A stretch of 64,000 nucleotides of DNA, taken from NCBI GenBank assembly GCA_013823135.1, contig PNLP01000022.1:1-64000 (forward strand). The letters run 5' to 3'. Below, in pieces: positions 1 through 7,671 of this stretch. The notes below the pieces were generated by a model, which did no database searches, was not told the origin of the DNA, and saw only the letters and a list, made by a program, of their open reading frames with translations. Position 1 is the first letter of the stretch, and each line of letters begins with the position of its first letter. Made by a program: the position numbers and the translations under genes. The DNA is from Planctomycetaceae bacterium. GTDB lineage: Bacteria > Planctomycetota > Planctomycetia > Gemmatales > Gemmataceae.

Positions 1-126
1 CGTAAAGGCCGATGAAGTGTAGGTGGTCACGAAGAACCTGCTCGTGAAGTGGTTCCAAGCATGCACCGGCCTTGCCAGGGCCGATAGGATAGGTAAGCCT
101 TACTGCTCCTCGAATGGAAAACCGTG

Positions 127-630
127 ATGACAGTTCGAGAAGCAATTCTCAAAGCCGTGCCGGTGTTCGTCGCTCAGTCGCAACGCGACGAGTACGCACT
201 CCGACGCAAGCTCGTGGAAAGCGGAATTCCCGCCTCGCTGGCGGCGGAGATCGTCGAGTTCGTGCCACTGGCCACCGCACGCGCCTTGCTCGACGGAATG
301 GGTATCCAGTTCGCCGATTACTACATCCGCCAAACGTCGCAGGGGCGGGTTATCGGGCAGAAGGCGCTGGCCGACGAACCACTTTACCGCGAAGGACTCG
401 CGATGGCCGACGAGATCGTCCGCATGGGCCAGGACACGTTCATGGCCATTGCCGGCTGGAGTCACGAGTACCAGCAGATCAACATCGCGATGAACTCCGG
501 TTCGAAACCCGGAGACCTTCGTTGTAGCCCACCCGTCATGATCGCGAATAACGAGGACCGCCGGGAGTTCGACGACACGTCGTCCGGCACCCAGCAGAAG
601 GAAAAGGGCTGGTGGCAGTTCTGGAAGTAG
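127..630 (+). CDS. hypothetical protein, soluble
   Basis: A 167-residue protein whose family I do not recognise. There is no signal peptide or membrane segment. The first 130 residues look like a compact helical fold with regular hydrophobic spacing. The last 40 are polar and end in an aromatic tail (KGWWQFWK). An ATG at 127 is immediately preceded by an in-frame GTG at 124, and the only purine-rich stretch (GGAAAA) is 4 to 9 bases upstream, so either codon could start translation. It stands alone, with a minus-strand gene downstream. Codon use resembles the neighbours, so it looks like a real gene. Confidence 0.7.
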   Translation: MTVREAILKAVPVFVAQSQRDEYALRRKLVESGIPASLAAEIVEFVPLATARALLDGMGIQFADYYIRQTSQGRVIGQKALADEPLYREGLAMADEIVRMGQDTFMAIAGWSHEYQQINIAMNSGSKPGDLRCSPPVMIANNEDRREFDDTSSGTQQKEKGWWQFWK

Positions 631-698
631 CCCACGGGTGAGAACCCCCGATGGGTTCTGGTGCGCTGCCAGTCGAAGTCGCCTCTGCCAGTCGCCGC

Positions 699-1037
699 TT
701 ACGATGCCTTGGTTTGACGTATGACTTCTGCCAAATAAGCGGTCAGATGATCACTCGACAGGTACAGGTGTGTGCGTTGCCCGTCCAAAACGAGATAGCC
801 GCCCACCATGATCTGCGTGAGAGCAACGACAACATCGACGATTCGTTCAGAGAGTTCGGTGCCGGGTGAGAGGGTCCAGTTCCCAAGCAATACTCCCGAG
901 CCACAGGCGAGCAAGCCGAGGACAATCCGACATTTCGCCCAGGCGAGGCTCATCGGCTTATAACCCAATGCAGCCCGAAGCTCTTTCAAGGCCTGTAGGT
1001 CAAGACGGCCCACCACTTCGTTTACTTGAGTTGGCAT
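699..1037 (-). CDS. small membrane protein, unknown function
   Basis: A 112-residue protein with two likely membrane segments, at about residues 36-52 and 66-86, between polar ends. The start is ATG, preceded by AGGAG with 8-base spacing. It lies 77 bases downstream of the Flp-type pilin gene on the same strand, so the two could be co-transcribed; whether it serves a pilus is a guess. I do not recognise the family. Confidence 0.6.
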   Translation of the reverse strand: MPTQVNEVVGRLDLQALKELRAALGYKPMSLAWAKCRIVLGLLACGSGVLLGNWTLSPGTELSERIVDVVVALTQIMVGGYLVLDGQRTHLYLSSDHLTAYLAEVIRQTKAS

Positions 1038-1114
1038 TCTCGATCTCCTGTCGTTGATGATTCGCTACAGGTTGTTTGCCCAGAATAGCTACTTCACAAG
1101 CTGGAATCTTGTCG

Positions 1115-1300
1115 CTATTTGGTAGCACTGATGACAGTCGATGAGACGTTTGACCACCTGCCTGCCGTGGACACACCCAGAGTTCGGATAGCTGTAAAGC
1201 ACACCATCAGGATCAAACTCAGCATCACGGCATATTCCACTGCCGTCGGCCCGTCTTCATCCCTGATAAACCGAGTTAACCTGGCAATTGCCGCTTTCAT
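1115..1300 (-). CDS. Flp/Fap-type IVb pilin subunit
   Basis: A 61-residue prepilin of the Flp family, the subunit of tad-type pili used for adhesion. The diagnostic stretch is FIRDEDG-PTAVEYAVML, with a Gly at the expected prepilin peptidase site, Glu and Tyr at +5 and +6, and a hydrophobic segment after it. Flp pilins are normally this short. I chose ATG at 1300 over the TTG at 1312 because GAGG lies 6 bases upstream of it. No tad/cpa assembly genes are in the window, so secretion must be encoded elsewhere. A possible sigma-54 promoter lies upstream at 1404-1419. Confidence 0.82.
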   Translation of the reverse strand: MKAAIARLTRFIRDEDGPTAVEYAVMLSLILMVCFTAIRTLGVSTAGRWSNVSSTVISATK

Positions 1301-1403
1301 GGATGGCCTCAATTACGTCGGAGTGAGTTAGCGTGCATCCGGAAGTCATTTACTACAAAACGATCGACAAATAATTGTTTCCACATCGGTTGTATGTCCA
1401 ATT

Positions 1404-1419
1404 AGCAGATGTGATGCCA
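1404..1419 (-). promoter_or_regulatory. possible sigma-54 promoter of the pilin gene
   Basis: On the minus strand the sequence TGGCATCACATCTGCT has the GG-N10-GC spacing of sigma-54 promoters, with a full TGGCA at -24 and TGCT at -12. It lies about 105 bases upstream of the pilin ATG. Pilin genes are often sigma-54 dependent in other bacteria. A single match of this length can arise by chance. Confidence 0.3.
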
Positions 1420-1563
1420 ACGCAAAATGCATTTCTGATAGTAATGCTTTTTCCGGCAACGAAAGAACCGGAACCCTCTTCTCGCCGAAGAGGCGATTCA
1501 ACCTGGTACAAGCGACCACCGGAGCCGGCTCGGCAGATTTGGATAAGAAGGGCACGGTCGTGT

Positions 1564-1591
1564 CATCACCGCACACCCGGGTGCGGTGATG
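1564..1591. terminator. hairpin downstream of the stress-protein gene
   Basis: Perfect 11-bp stem CATCACCGCAC / GTGCGGTGATG with a 6-base loop. It lies 39 bases past the stop of the minus-strand uspA-like gene. There is no clear U-run, so termination is inferred. Confidence 0.45.
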
Positions 1592-1629
1592 TCACATTCC
1601 GGAATCCCTAAGTGAGGTGAGCGGGTTCC

Positions 1630-2058
1630 TCACTGGGCCAGATGGTGAGGGTCGGCTCCGTCTGTGCCGCGCGGCAACTTCACCACCAGCACCGAACACG
1701 ATGCTTCCCGCATCACCTTTTCGGCGACGCTTCCCATTACCGGGCGATCGACACCCGTCCGGCCGTGTGTGCCAATCACGATCACGTCGATGCCGGCGTC
1801 AGCGGCGAAGCGAGTGATCTCGGCCGCCGGGTCACCTTCCAACAGCACGTGACTCACCGAAATCTTTGGATTCGATGGGCGGACCTGTTCAAGTTGCCCC
1901 TGCCAGTAGGCTTTGTCCGCACCGCTCTCAGGCGTGTGGACGTAAACGACCGTCAACTTCGCCCGATAGGTCTCCGCCAGGCCAACTGCGTGAAAATACG
2001 CCTGGTTCGAGTAACTGGAGAAGTCGGTCGGGTACAGGATCTTCTTGACGTGGATCAC
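1630..2058 (-). CDS. universal stress protein, UspA family
   Basis: A 142-residue single-domain Usp protein. It opens with the family beta-strand KKILYPTDFS, and the ATP-binding signature G-x2-G-x9-G-S is complete at residues 96-110 (GTHGRTGVDRPVMGS), so it probably binds ATP, like MJ0577-type members. The family acts in the cytoplasm in stress survival. GTG at 2058 is chosen as the start because AGGGGGG (2064-2070) sits 5 bases upstream; the GTG at 2076 would place that ribosome site inside the gene. It is monocistronic. Confidence 0.88.
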   Translation of the reverse strand: MIHVKKILYPTDFSSYSNQAYFHAVGLAETYRAKLTVVYVHTPESGADKAYWQGQLEQVRPSNPKISVSHVLLEGDPAAEITRFAADAGIDVIVIGTHGRTGVDRPVMGSVAEKVMREASCSVLVVKLPRGTDGADPHHLAQ

Positions 2059-2393
2059 GTTCGCCCCCCTCGACACGGCCTGACGGATTCAGACATGGTA
2101 CCAGCCAGCGTCGCGTTGTGCACCGCGTTCTTGCCGGGAGTTACCTCACGGGTGTGCCACTGGTTCCCGGAGTCAACGCTTGCGGGATGCAAGCGGATGT
2201 GTGCTTCTCATCGATTCCAGGCGATATGCCCACCCGTCCGTGGAACCGCTCTGGAAGCGTTGACCTGTCTGGAAGAAAGAATATCAGAATTAACGGATTC
2301 GCCGCATCACACGACACCCAAATCGTTTGCGATGTGTCACTGCAATTCATGCCACACAAAACCGCCCAGCATCCCGGAAACCAGTGGCACGCC
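2059..2393. other. gene-poor spacer holding one copy of a dispersed repeat
   Basis: About 335 bases without a convincing gene between two minus-strand genes. It contains the repeat at 2212-2280, which recurs at 46372-46430. The part next to uspA should carry that gene's promoter, but I see no clear match. Confidence 0.5.
2212..2280. repeat. dispersed 60-70-bp hairpin repeat, copy A
   Basis: Starts CGATTCCAG-x-CGATATGC and ends ACCTGTCTGGAAGAAAGA. Both blocks recur in the same order and orientation at 46372-46430, with a 10-base length difference in the middle. CGATTCCAG can pair with CTGGAAGCG (one mismatch), leaving the 3' block outside the stem. Confidence 0.7.
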
Positions 2394-3614
2394 CTACCTC
2401 ACTGCGCCGCCGTTGACGTTGATGGTCTGCCCCGTGATGAACCGCGCCGCGGGGCTGGCAAGCCACACAGCGGTGGCGGCCACGTCTTCGGGTAGCCCCC
2501 AGATGCCCAGCGGCGTCTCGTTGCGAACTCGCTCCTGCCAGGTTTCGCTGGCGGTTTCCCCCCACGCGGTGCGAATCCAGCCCGGCGCAATGCAGTTCAC
2601 CCGCACCTCGGGAGCGAGGCTCAACGCCAGGCTCCGCGTGAAGCACATCACGGCACCCTTCACCGCTGCAAAGAGTTGCCCGCTATCGCCTTCCATGCCG
2701 GTCTCGGCCTGATCCCATCCCACGGTGATGATGCACCCGCGACCGCGTTCCTTCATGCGAGCGCCGATCGTGCGAGCGAGTCGCATTGTCGCTTTCAGAT
2801 CGACCGCGAGTAGCGCTTCTAGCTTGTCTTCAAACGACCACCGCGCCGCGTCGCCCGTGAGCGTGTCGGCCCCCGCGTTGCATACCAACACATCAAGCCC
2901 GCCCATTGCATCCCAGGCTTGTGCCGCGAGTCGGTCCACTTGTGCCGGGTCGCGAAGATCGGCAGAAACAAATGGCTCGGAGGGCGCGATTTTCGCACGC
3001 CGGCCATGACGAATGACCTCGGCTCCGTGTTCCTCGAAGGCGATCGAGGTTTCACACCCGATTCCCGTCGTGGAACCCGTGACAAGAGCACGAAGACCCG
3101 CGAGCAACCCCGTTGCAGCGGGACTGTGGCCCGATAGCGGTCGGACATCGTCTCGTGGAACTTGCGTGAGGAGTTCGCTGACGGATTTGCCAAGCGTGGG
3201 ATGGATGAGGTCGGGAGCGATCTCAGCAAGGGGAACCAGCACGAAGGCGCGCTCGTGCATCCTGGGGTGCGGGATCACCAGATCCGGCGTGTTGAGGATG
3301 CGGTCGCTGTAGAGAAGCAAGTCGAGGTCGAGCGTGCGGGGGGCGTTGATTTCGCTGCGGATGCGGCCGAAACTGCGTTCGATTCGCAATAGAAGTTGTA
3401 GCAGGTCTTCGGGGCTGCGGTCGGTTTCGACAGCGACAACTGAGTTGAGGTATTCACCCGAGCCGGGTGGGCAATCGACTGGCGCAGTCTCGTACTTCTC
3501 GGAACTGGCGACGAGCCGTAACCCAGGTTCGGCTCGCAATCGTCGCACGGCGGCAGAAAGGGTTACGTAGCGGTCGCCGAGGTTGCTACCGAGCGCGATG
3601 TAGGCAATGGTCAT
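2394..3614 (-). CDS. folK: FolK (HPPK) fused to an atypical SDR domain
   Basis: 406 residues in two domains. Residues 1-160 are 6-hydroxymethyl-7,8-dihydropterin pyrophosphokinase, which transfers pyrophosphate from ATP in folate synthesis. The N-terminal ALGSNLGDR, the metal-binding RTLDLDLLLY (93-102) and HPRMHERAFVLVPL (116-129) are all present. Residues 175-406 are a short-chain dehydrogenase with a glycine motif TGSTTGIG and a C-terminal TGQTINVNGG. The SDR catalytic Tyr of YxxxK is Phe here (FAAVK; codon 2670-2672) and the usual Ser is replaced within TVGWDQAE, so ordinary SDR catalysis is doubtful. I start at ATG 3614, where MTIAYIALGSN begins; the 18 upstream codons come from a repeat. 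A pteridine-linked role for the SDR part is an inference from the fusion. Confidence 0.88.
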   Translation of the reverse strand: MTIAYIALGSNLGDRYVTLSAAVRRLRAEPGLRLVASSEKYETAPVDCPPGSGEYLNSVVAVETDRSPEDLLQLLLRIERSFGRIRSEINAPRTLDLDLLLYSDRILNTPDLVIPHPRMHERAFVLVPLAEIAPDLIHPTLGKSVSELLTQVPRDDVRPLSGHSPAATGLLAGLRALVTGSTTGIGCETSIAFEEHGAEVIRHGRRAKIAPSEPFVSADLRDPAQVDRLAAQAWDAMGGLDVLVCNAGADTLTGDAARWSFEDKLEALLAVDLKATMRLARTIGARMKERGRGCIITVGWDQAETGMEGDSGQLFAAVKGAVMCFTRSLALSLAPEVRVNCIAPGWIRTAWGETASETWQERVRNETPLGIWGLPEDVAATAVWLASPAARFITGQTINVNGGAVR

Positions 3615-3615
3615 C

Positions 3616-3701
3616 GTTTCAAGTTCCAGGTTCCAAGTTTCAAGTTCAAGAGAACGCGCGTTTCGCATTCAACCTGGAACTGGGAACCTGGAACTTGAAA
3701 C
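3616..3701. repeat. intergenic inverted repeat made of near-repeated words
   Basis: Perfect 19-bp arms at 3616-3634 and 3683-3701 (GTTTCAAGTTCCAGGTTCC and its complement), plus further GTTCCAAGTTTCAAG words inside. It separates the folK gene start from the small basic protein gene stop. Confidence 0.85.
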
Positions 3702-3706
3702 ACAAC

Positions 3707-3949
3707 TTACTTCTTCGCGGCGCCCTTGGCACCGGCTGCCGGTGCGGCCGCGTCGCCCTCGGCCGCTTCCTTCTTGACCTTCTTCTTCAGAACAATCTTC
3801 TGGACGCGGGTCTTCGGCAGTGCGAACGGGCTCTGCCCGTCCACCCACTTGCCGTTTTCCATCATCTTGGCGATCCGCTCGGCGCGGCTCAGCACGCACC
3901 GCTGACGGGTCATGCCGCCCTTACGCTTCAGGCTTTTGTCGATAGACAT
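3707..3949 (-). CDS. small basic protein of the PVC superphylum
   Basis: An 80-residue, very basic protein. The first 45 residues (MSIDKSLKRKGGMTRQRCVL, SRAERIAKMMENGKW) match the small basic protein family shared by Planctomycetes, Verrucomicrobia and Chlamydiae (TIGR04137 by recall). The C-terminal 35 residues form a Lys/Ala-rich tail. The charge suggests RNA or ribosome association, but the role is not known to me. ATG 3949 is the start because family similarity begins there; the longer frame to 4045 runs into a repeat. It sits upstream of folK in the same direction, separated by the 3616-3701 palindrome. Confidence 0.8.
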   Translation of the reverse strand: MSIDKSLKRKGGMTRQRCVLSRAERIAKMMENGKWVDGQSPFALPKTRVQKIVLKKKVKKEAAEGDAAAPAAGAKGAAKK

Positions 3950-3957
3950 TTTAGTGT

Positions 3958-4100
3958 CAGTGTGAGTGGCTAGTGTGTGTGTCCGGCAACAAGACCGCCG
4001 GTATTGCCAAGTTATGATACTATAACGCTCAAGGTCGGACGGCAAGGCACACCCTCGTCGCCTGTGTTTTCACTCGCACTCACACTAGCAACTCACACTG
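3958..4100. repeat. imperfect 24-bp inverted repeat between divergent genes
   Basis: Arms at 3958-3981 and 4077-4100 are complementary at 22 of 24 positions and are built from AGTGTGAGT-like words. The right arm ends 2 bases before the LarA-type start codon and the left arm begins 8 bases above the small basic protein start. Confidence 0.75.
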
Positions 4101-4102
4101 GA

Positions 4103-5431
4103 ATGAAGATTACCCTCGACTACGGCAAAACGGGCCTCGACGTGACTCTCCCCGAGGACCGATTGATCGGCCCGCCGCTGACAATCCAGCCTGCGGCCCC
4201 GCTCGAAGACACCAACGCCGCGCTCGAAGCGGCCCTCAAGAACCCCATCGGCACCAAGCCGCTGTCCGAGTTGGCTCGCGGCAAAAAGACTGCCTGCATC
4301 GTGATTTGCGACATCACGCGGCCCGTGCCGAACAAGCTCATTCTACCCGCGTTGGTGAAGACGCTCGAAGCCGCCGGCGTGCCACGAGCGGGCATCACAA
4401 TCCTCATTGCGACTGGTCTGCACCGCCCCAACGAGGGCGAGGAACTGGTCGAACTCGTCGGCGAGGAAATCGCGAGCACATACCGCTGTGAGAACCACCA
4501 CGGGAAAGTTCTCGAAGAGCACGAATACCTCGGGACCACACCCAACGGCGTCCCCGCGTGGATCGACAAGCGCTACACGCAGGCCGAGTTGAAGATCACC
4601 ACCGGCCTCATCGAACCGCACCTGATGGCGGGCTACTCGGGCGGCCGCAAGCTCATCTGCCCTGGCATCGCGAGCATCGAAACGGTCAAGGTTTGGCACG
4701 GGCCGCGGTTCCTCGAACACCCCCTGGCCGATTGCGGCAGCGTCGAGGGGAACCCCGTTCACGAGGAGAACACGCGCATCGCCCTCATGGCGGGGTGCGA
4801 CTTCATCGTGAACGTGTGCATCGACGGCAAACGCAAGGTGACGGGCCTGTGGGCCGGCGACATGATCAAGGCGTGGGAGGCCGGGGTTCAGTTCTGCCGC
4901 GACGTGGTGAAGTCCGGCGTGCCGCAACTGTGCGACGTGGTGGTAACGAGTTGCGCCGGCTACCCGCTCGACACGACGTGGTACCAGGCAGTGAAGGGGC
5001 TCACGGGAGCGCTGCCAATCGTGAAGCCGGGCGGCACGATCATCATGGCCGCGAGCCTGACGGAGGGTTTGGGGAGCCCCGAGTTCCGGGCGCTGCTGGA
5101 CGACTACCAGAAGAACGGGCGTTACAACACGCTGACCGTTGCCGGCAAGGCGAAGAGCACAGAACCGGGCCGGGGAAGCCGTTCGCTTCACAGCGACATC
5201 TGCGAGATGGACGAGTGGCAATTGGTAATGTTCCAGAAGATTCTGGGCCACTGCCGCGTGAAGGTCTTCTCGCAGGGGTTGAGTGATGCCACGCTGCGGT
5301 TGTGCAACGTGGAGCCTGCCGTGAGTGTGGAATCGGCCCTGGCGGAATCGCTGGCGGAATACGGTCCCGGGGCACGTGTTGCGGTGATCCCCAAGGGGCC
5401 ATACGTGCTACCGTATGTGGTCGGAGCGTGA
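4103..5431 (+). CDS. larA: LarA-family nickel-pincer racemase/epimerase
   Basis: 442 residues, close to the usual LarA length. LarA enzymes interconvert D- and L-2-hydroxyacids such as lactate with the nickel pincer nucleotide cofactor. Visible motifs are CDITRPVPN (nucleotide/substrate site), IATGLHRPNEGEEL, and LIEPHLMAGYSGGRKLICPG, which holds conserved His and Arg-Lys positions. The family includes several epimerases of other substrates, so lactate is not assured. No cofactor genes (larB, larC, larE) or lactate permease are nearby. ATG 4103 is where similarity starts; the upstream frame is in a repeat. Probably cytoplasmic. Confidence 0.85.
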   Translation: MKITLDYGKTGLDVTLPEDRLIGPPLTIQPAAPLEDTNAALEAALKNPIGTKPLSELARGKKTACIVICDITRPVPNKLILPALVKTLEAAGVPRAGITILIATGLHRPNEGEELVELVGEEIASTYRCENHHGKVLEEHEYLGTTPNGVPAWIDKRYTQAELKITTGLIEPHLMAGYSGGRKLICPGIASIETVKVWHGPRFLEHPLADCGSVEGNPVHEENTRIALMAGCDFIVNVCIDGKRKVTGLWAGDMIKAWEAGVQFCRDVVKSGVPQLCDVVVTSCAGYPLDTTWYQAVKGLTGALPIVKPGGTIIMAASLTEGLGSPEFRALLDDYQKNGRYNTLTVAGKAKSTEPGRGSRSLHSDICEMDEWQLVMFQKILGHCRVKVFSQGLSDATLRLCNVEPAVSVESALAESLAEYGPGARVAVIPKGPYVLPYVVGA

Positions 5432-5555
5432 ATCATTCCTGACCACGAGAACCACCGCCCAGGCAATCTCGTCTTGTTCAGTGGGGTGAACGCGATTTGC
5501 ATTGAGAGTATCGCGATGTCGGTGTGCACCCCAACGGCAATGCCGAGGGCTTCCC

Positions 5556-6602
5556 ATGTCCATGATCGCCTGTCCGGGTTGTGGATTACCCCGTGCCGCT
5601 GACCAACTCGGCACGGTCCCCTGTCCCGTCTGCGCCGCCACTCCCACGCCGAAAGCCGCAGCTGAACCGATTGCCAAGAAGTCCCCCGGCCACGACCCCA
5701 CAGCCGGGTTGCCGGCCGACGTTCGCGAGATGCACCGGGCCGCTCAACGTGAAGGATTTCCTTCGTGGTTCAATTTGGTCGCAGTCTTTCTCTTCGGAAT
5801 CGCGAGCGGGGTTGGCGGTCTCCTCAGTTGGCAAGCGGCGAACGCTCCCACGACAACCGAAACCGCCCGAGCCGAGCCGATCAACACGCGACTGCTGCCG
5901 CCGTTGCCACCGAAGCCGCCCGGCAAACGGGTTGAAGTCGCCCCGATGCCTCACACTCCATCGCCGCCCCCCGAACCGAAGCCTGAGCCGGAACCGCCCA
6001 AACCCGAACCCCAAGCCACGCCCCTTGCCCCGGAACGTGCGATTGTCATCGAATTGAACCTGGCAGGTGGGGTATACAACCTTCCGTTTGCGATGAAGAA
6101 GGGCGAGCGGATCATTCTCAAAGGGAAGGTGGGCACGCTTCGAACGCACGGGCTTGATGCGGGCTCGGTCCTCGACGCCTCGGGGCTCGAAGCGGCTCAG
6201 GTGCACATCGGCGGGAAAATCGACAATGGCTCAACGATGAAGATTAACGCGCCGAAAGGGACGGTCACGGTCGCGGCTGCCGTTCTGGGCAAATCAACGC
6301 TGGAAATCGTCGCTCCCGGTGGCGACGTGTTGTTCTCTCTCCCGACCACAGCCAACCGCCCTGGATCGGCGATTGACAGCGGCTCGACTGTTTCCATCAC
6401 AGCCCAATCGACACACCTCAAGGGCGACATCAACGGGAGCAGCACCAAGGTGACGGTTAACCTTCCGGCGATCGGCTCGCTGAAGGTCGCGGCAATTCGG
6501 GGAACTGCGAACGTCGAGTACCACGTGGCCGACGGCAAGGGAACGCCTGAAGTTACGGCCGCGTTCGTCTCGCCCGTCGCATCGTTCAAGAAGGTTGAGT
6601 GA
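5556..6602 (+). CDS. zinc-ribbon, single-TM protein with beta-rich C-terminal domain
   Basis: 348 residues. The first 30 hold a zinc ribbon (CPGCG and CPVCA). One transmembrane helix follows at about 77-97 (FNLVAVFLFGIASGVGGLL), then a Pro/Glu-rich linker (about 110-165). The rest is a regular beta-strand domain with repeated short strands such as GSTMKINAPKG and GSTVSITAQ, similar in style to DUF2807-like parallel beta-helix domains. Topology would place the ribbon in the cytoplasm and the beta domain outside. Function unknown. ATG 5556 is chosen because the ribbon begins there. Confidence 0.75.
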   Translation: MSMIACPGCGLPRAADQLGTVPCPVCAATPTPKAAAEPIAKKSPGHDPTAGLPADVREMHRAAQREGFPSWFNLVAVFLFGIASGVGGLLSWQAANAPTTTETARAEPINTRLLPPLPPKPPGKRVEVAPMPHTPSPPPEPKPEPEPPKPEPQATPLAPERAIVIELNLAGGVYNLPFAMKKGERIILKGKVGTLRTHGLDAGSVLDASGLEAAQVHIGGKIDNGSTMKINAPKGTVTVAAAVLGKSTLEIVAPGGDVLFSLPTTANRPGSAIDSGSTVSITAQSTHLKGDINGSSTKVTVNLPAIGSLKVAAIRGTANVEYHVADGKGTPEVTAAFVSPVASFKKVE

Positions 6603-6614
6603 TTGCATTCTGGG

Positions 6615-6687
6615 TTTGGCGAGCCGTGCCAGTCATGGCACGGGTTTCGACACCACACCCGCCCCGTGACCGGGACGGCTCGCCAAA
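6615..6687. repeat. cloverleaf intergenic element, family 2, copy 1
   Basis: Outer stem TTTGGCGAGCCGT / ACGGCTCGCCAAA (13 bp) encloses inner palindromes, including GTGCCAGTCATGGCAC. Read on the minus strand it is nearly the same sequence as 42202-42270. Confidence 0.8.
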
Positions 6688-6727
6688 AACAAATGACACC
6701 CCTTTCTTCACCTCTCGGAGTCGCCCG

Positions 6728-6756
6728 TTGACCGTCCCAGCGCAGGGTTCTATCAT
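6728..6756 (+). promoter_or_regulatory. sigma-70-type promoter
   Basis: TTGACC (6728-6733) and TATCAT (6751-6756) are 17 bases apart. The predicted transcript would start near 6763, about 50 bases before the gene at 6815. Confidence 0.55.
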
Positions 6757-6814
6757 CCTCCTAATCGACCGGAAGTAACGGATTTGCCGGCCAGAGCTGG
6801 CCCCGGAGCCCCCG

Positions 6815-7579
6815 ATGAGCGCGGAACAGAAGGAAACAGAGCCCAACGCCCTCGCCACCTCGCTAACCAGCGGGTGGACGAACTTCAAGCAGGGCAAGCT
6901 CGTCAGCTATAAGTTGATGGCCCTCGTGCTGATCCTCGTGGTGGGTCTCGGCCTGTGGTGGTACATCGCGGCTGAACGCCGGAAGACTACCTCCAAGCAG
7001 TGGCTGGAGTTCGACGAGGCAAGCTCGATCGCCAAGCTCGAAGAGCTTGAGAAGCGTTACCCGAAGGCCCCCGTGGGCCGCGTGACTGATTTGGTCGTCG
7101 CACGCAGCCTGCTGGGCCCGGAAGGGATCGACCAGATCAACGCCAAGACCGCGGAGCAGCGGGCGAAGGCCGTCGAGAGCGTCGAAAAGGCTCGCGACTT
7201 GCTGGCCAAGCTCCTGCCACAGTTCGAGAAGGATCCGATCTTCAAGGCGGAGTGTTTGCTGGGTCTGGCAAAGGCCGAGGCCACTCTCGTCGGCGTTCCC
7301 GTGAAGCCGAACGAGTTGACGGAATTCCGTGGCAAGGTGTCCAAGGTGGTCGAGTATCTCGACCAGTTGGCAGTGGCCGCGGCCCCGGACACACCCTGGG
7401 CCACCGACTCCAAGAAACTTGCCGACGCCCTGCGGAACGAACAAGCACAGACGTCCGCGGACTTCGTGCGAATTCAGCGTGCCCTCACGATCCAGGCTCC
7501 GCTGCCGCCCGAACTCGACCCGCACGGCCCTGGTGGCCCCGGATTGGGCTTCCCCGGCAAGGGCGGCTTCCCGAAGTAA
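6815..7579 (+). CDS. membrane-anchored protein with TPR-like helical domain
   Basis: 254 residues. An N-terminal cytoplasmic stretch of about 32 residues precedes one membrane helix (LMALVLILVVGLGLWWYIAA, about 34-53). The exported part is helical, with Lys/Glu/Leu-rich repeats like degenerate TPRs (for example residues 68-130), and the tail is Gly/Pro-rich. The layout resembles YfgM-like ancillary proteins (anchor plus TPR), but no clear family match is visible. A good promoter lies upstream. The RluD-type gene follows after a family-2 palindrome. Confidence 0.7.
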   Translation: MSAEQKETEPNALATSLTSGWTNFKQGKLVSYKLMALVLILVVGLGLWWYIAAERRKTTSKQWLEFDEASSIAKLEELEKRYPKAPVGRVTDLVVARSLLGPEGIDQINAKTAEQRAKAVESVEKARDLLAKLLPQFEKDPIFKAECLLGLAKAEATLVGVPVKPNELTEFRGKVSKVVEYLDQLAVAAAPDTPWATDSKKLADALRNEQAQTSADFVRIQRALTIQAPLPPELDPHGPGGPGLGFPGKGGFPK

Positions 7580-7586
7580 GTGACGC

Positions 7587-7656
7587 TGGCGAGCCGCGCC
7601 AGCGACGCGCGGGGTTCCAATACCACTGCCCGTGCCACCACGGGCACGGCTCGCCA
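7587..7656. repeat. cloverleaf intergenic element, family 2, copy 2
   Basis: Outer arms TGGCGAGCCG / CGGCTCGCCA with an inner hairpin CCCGTGCCACCACGGGCACGG-like. Same orientation as the 42202 copy. The right edge is 15 bases upstream of the rluD-type start. Confidence 0.8.
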
Positions 7657-7671
7657 ACAAGATTCCCTACC

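Larger units (their letters stand above)
1313..1629. other. gene-poor spacer upstream of the pilin gene
   Basis: About 317 bases with AT-rich patches and no convincing gene. A 76-codon minus-strand frame (1346-1576) shows no protein-like features. The spacer holds the sigma-54-like site at 1404-1419 and a hairpin at 1564-1591. Confidence 0.5.

Noticed and set aside
1346..1576. 76-codon minus-strand frame
   Set aside because: No ribosome site, no protein-like pattern, and it covers the putative promoter region.
1642..2712. 356-codon plus-strand frame
   Set aside because: Covers parts of two real minus-strand genes and the spacer between; no recognisable domain.
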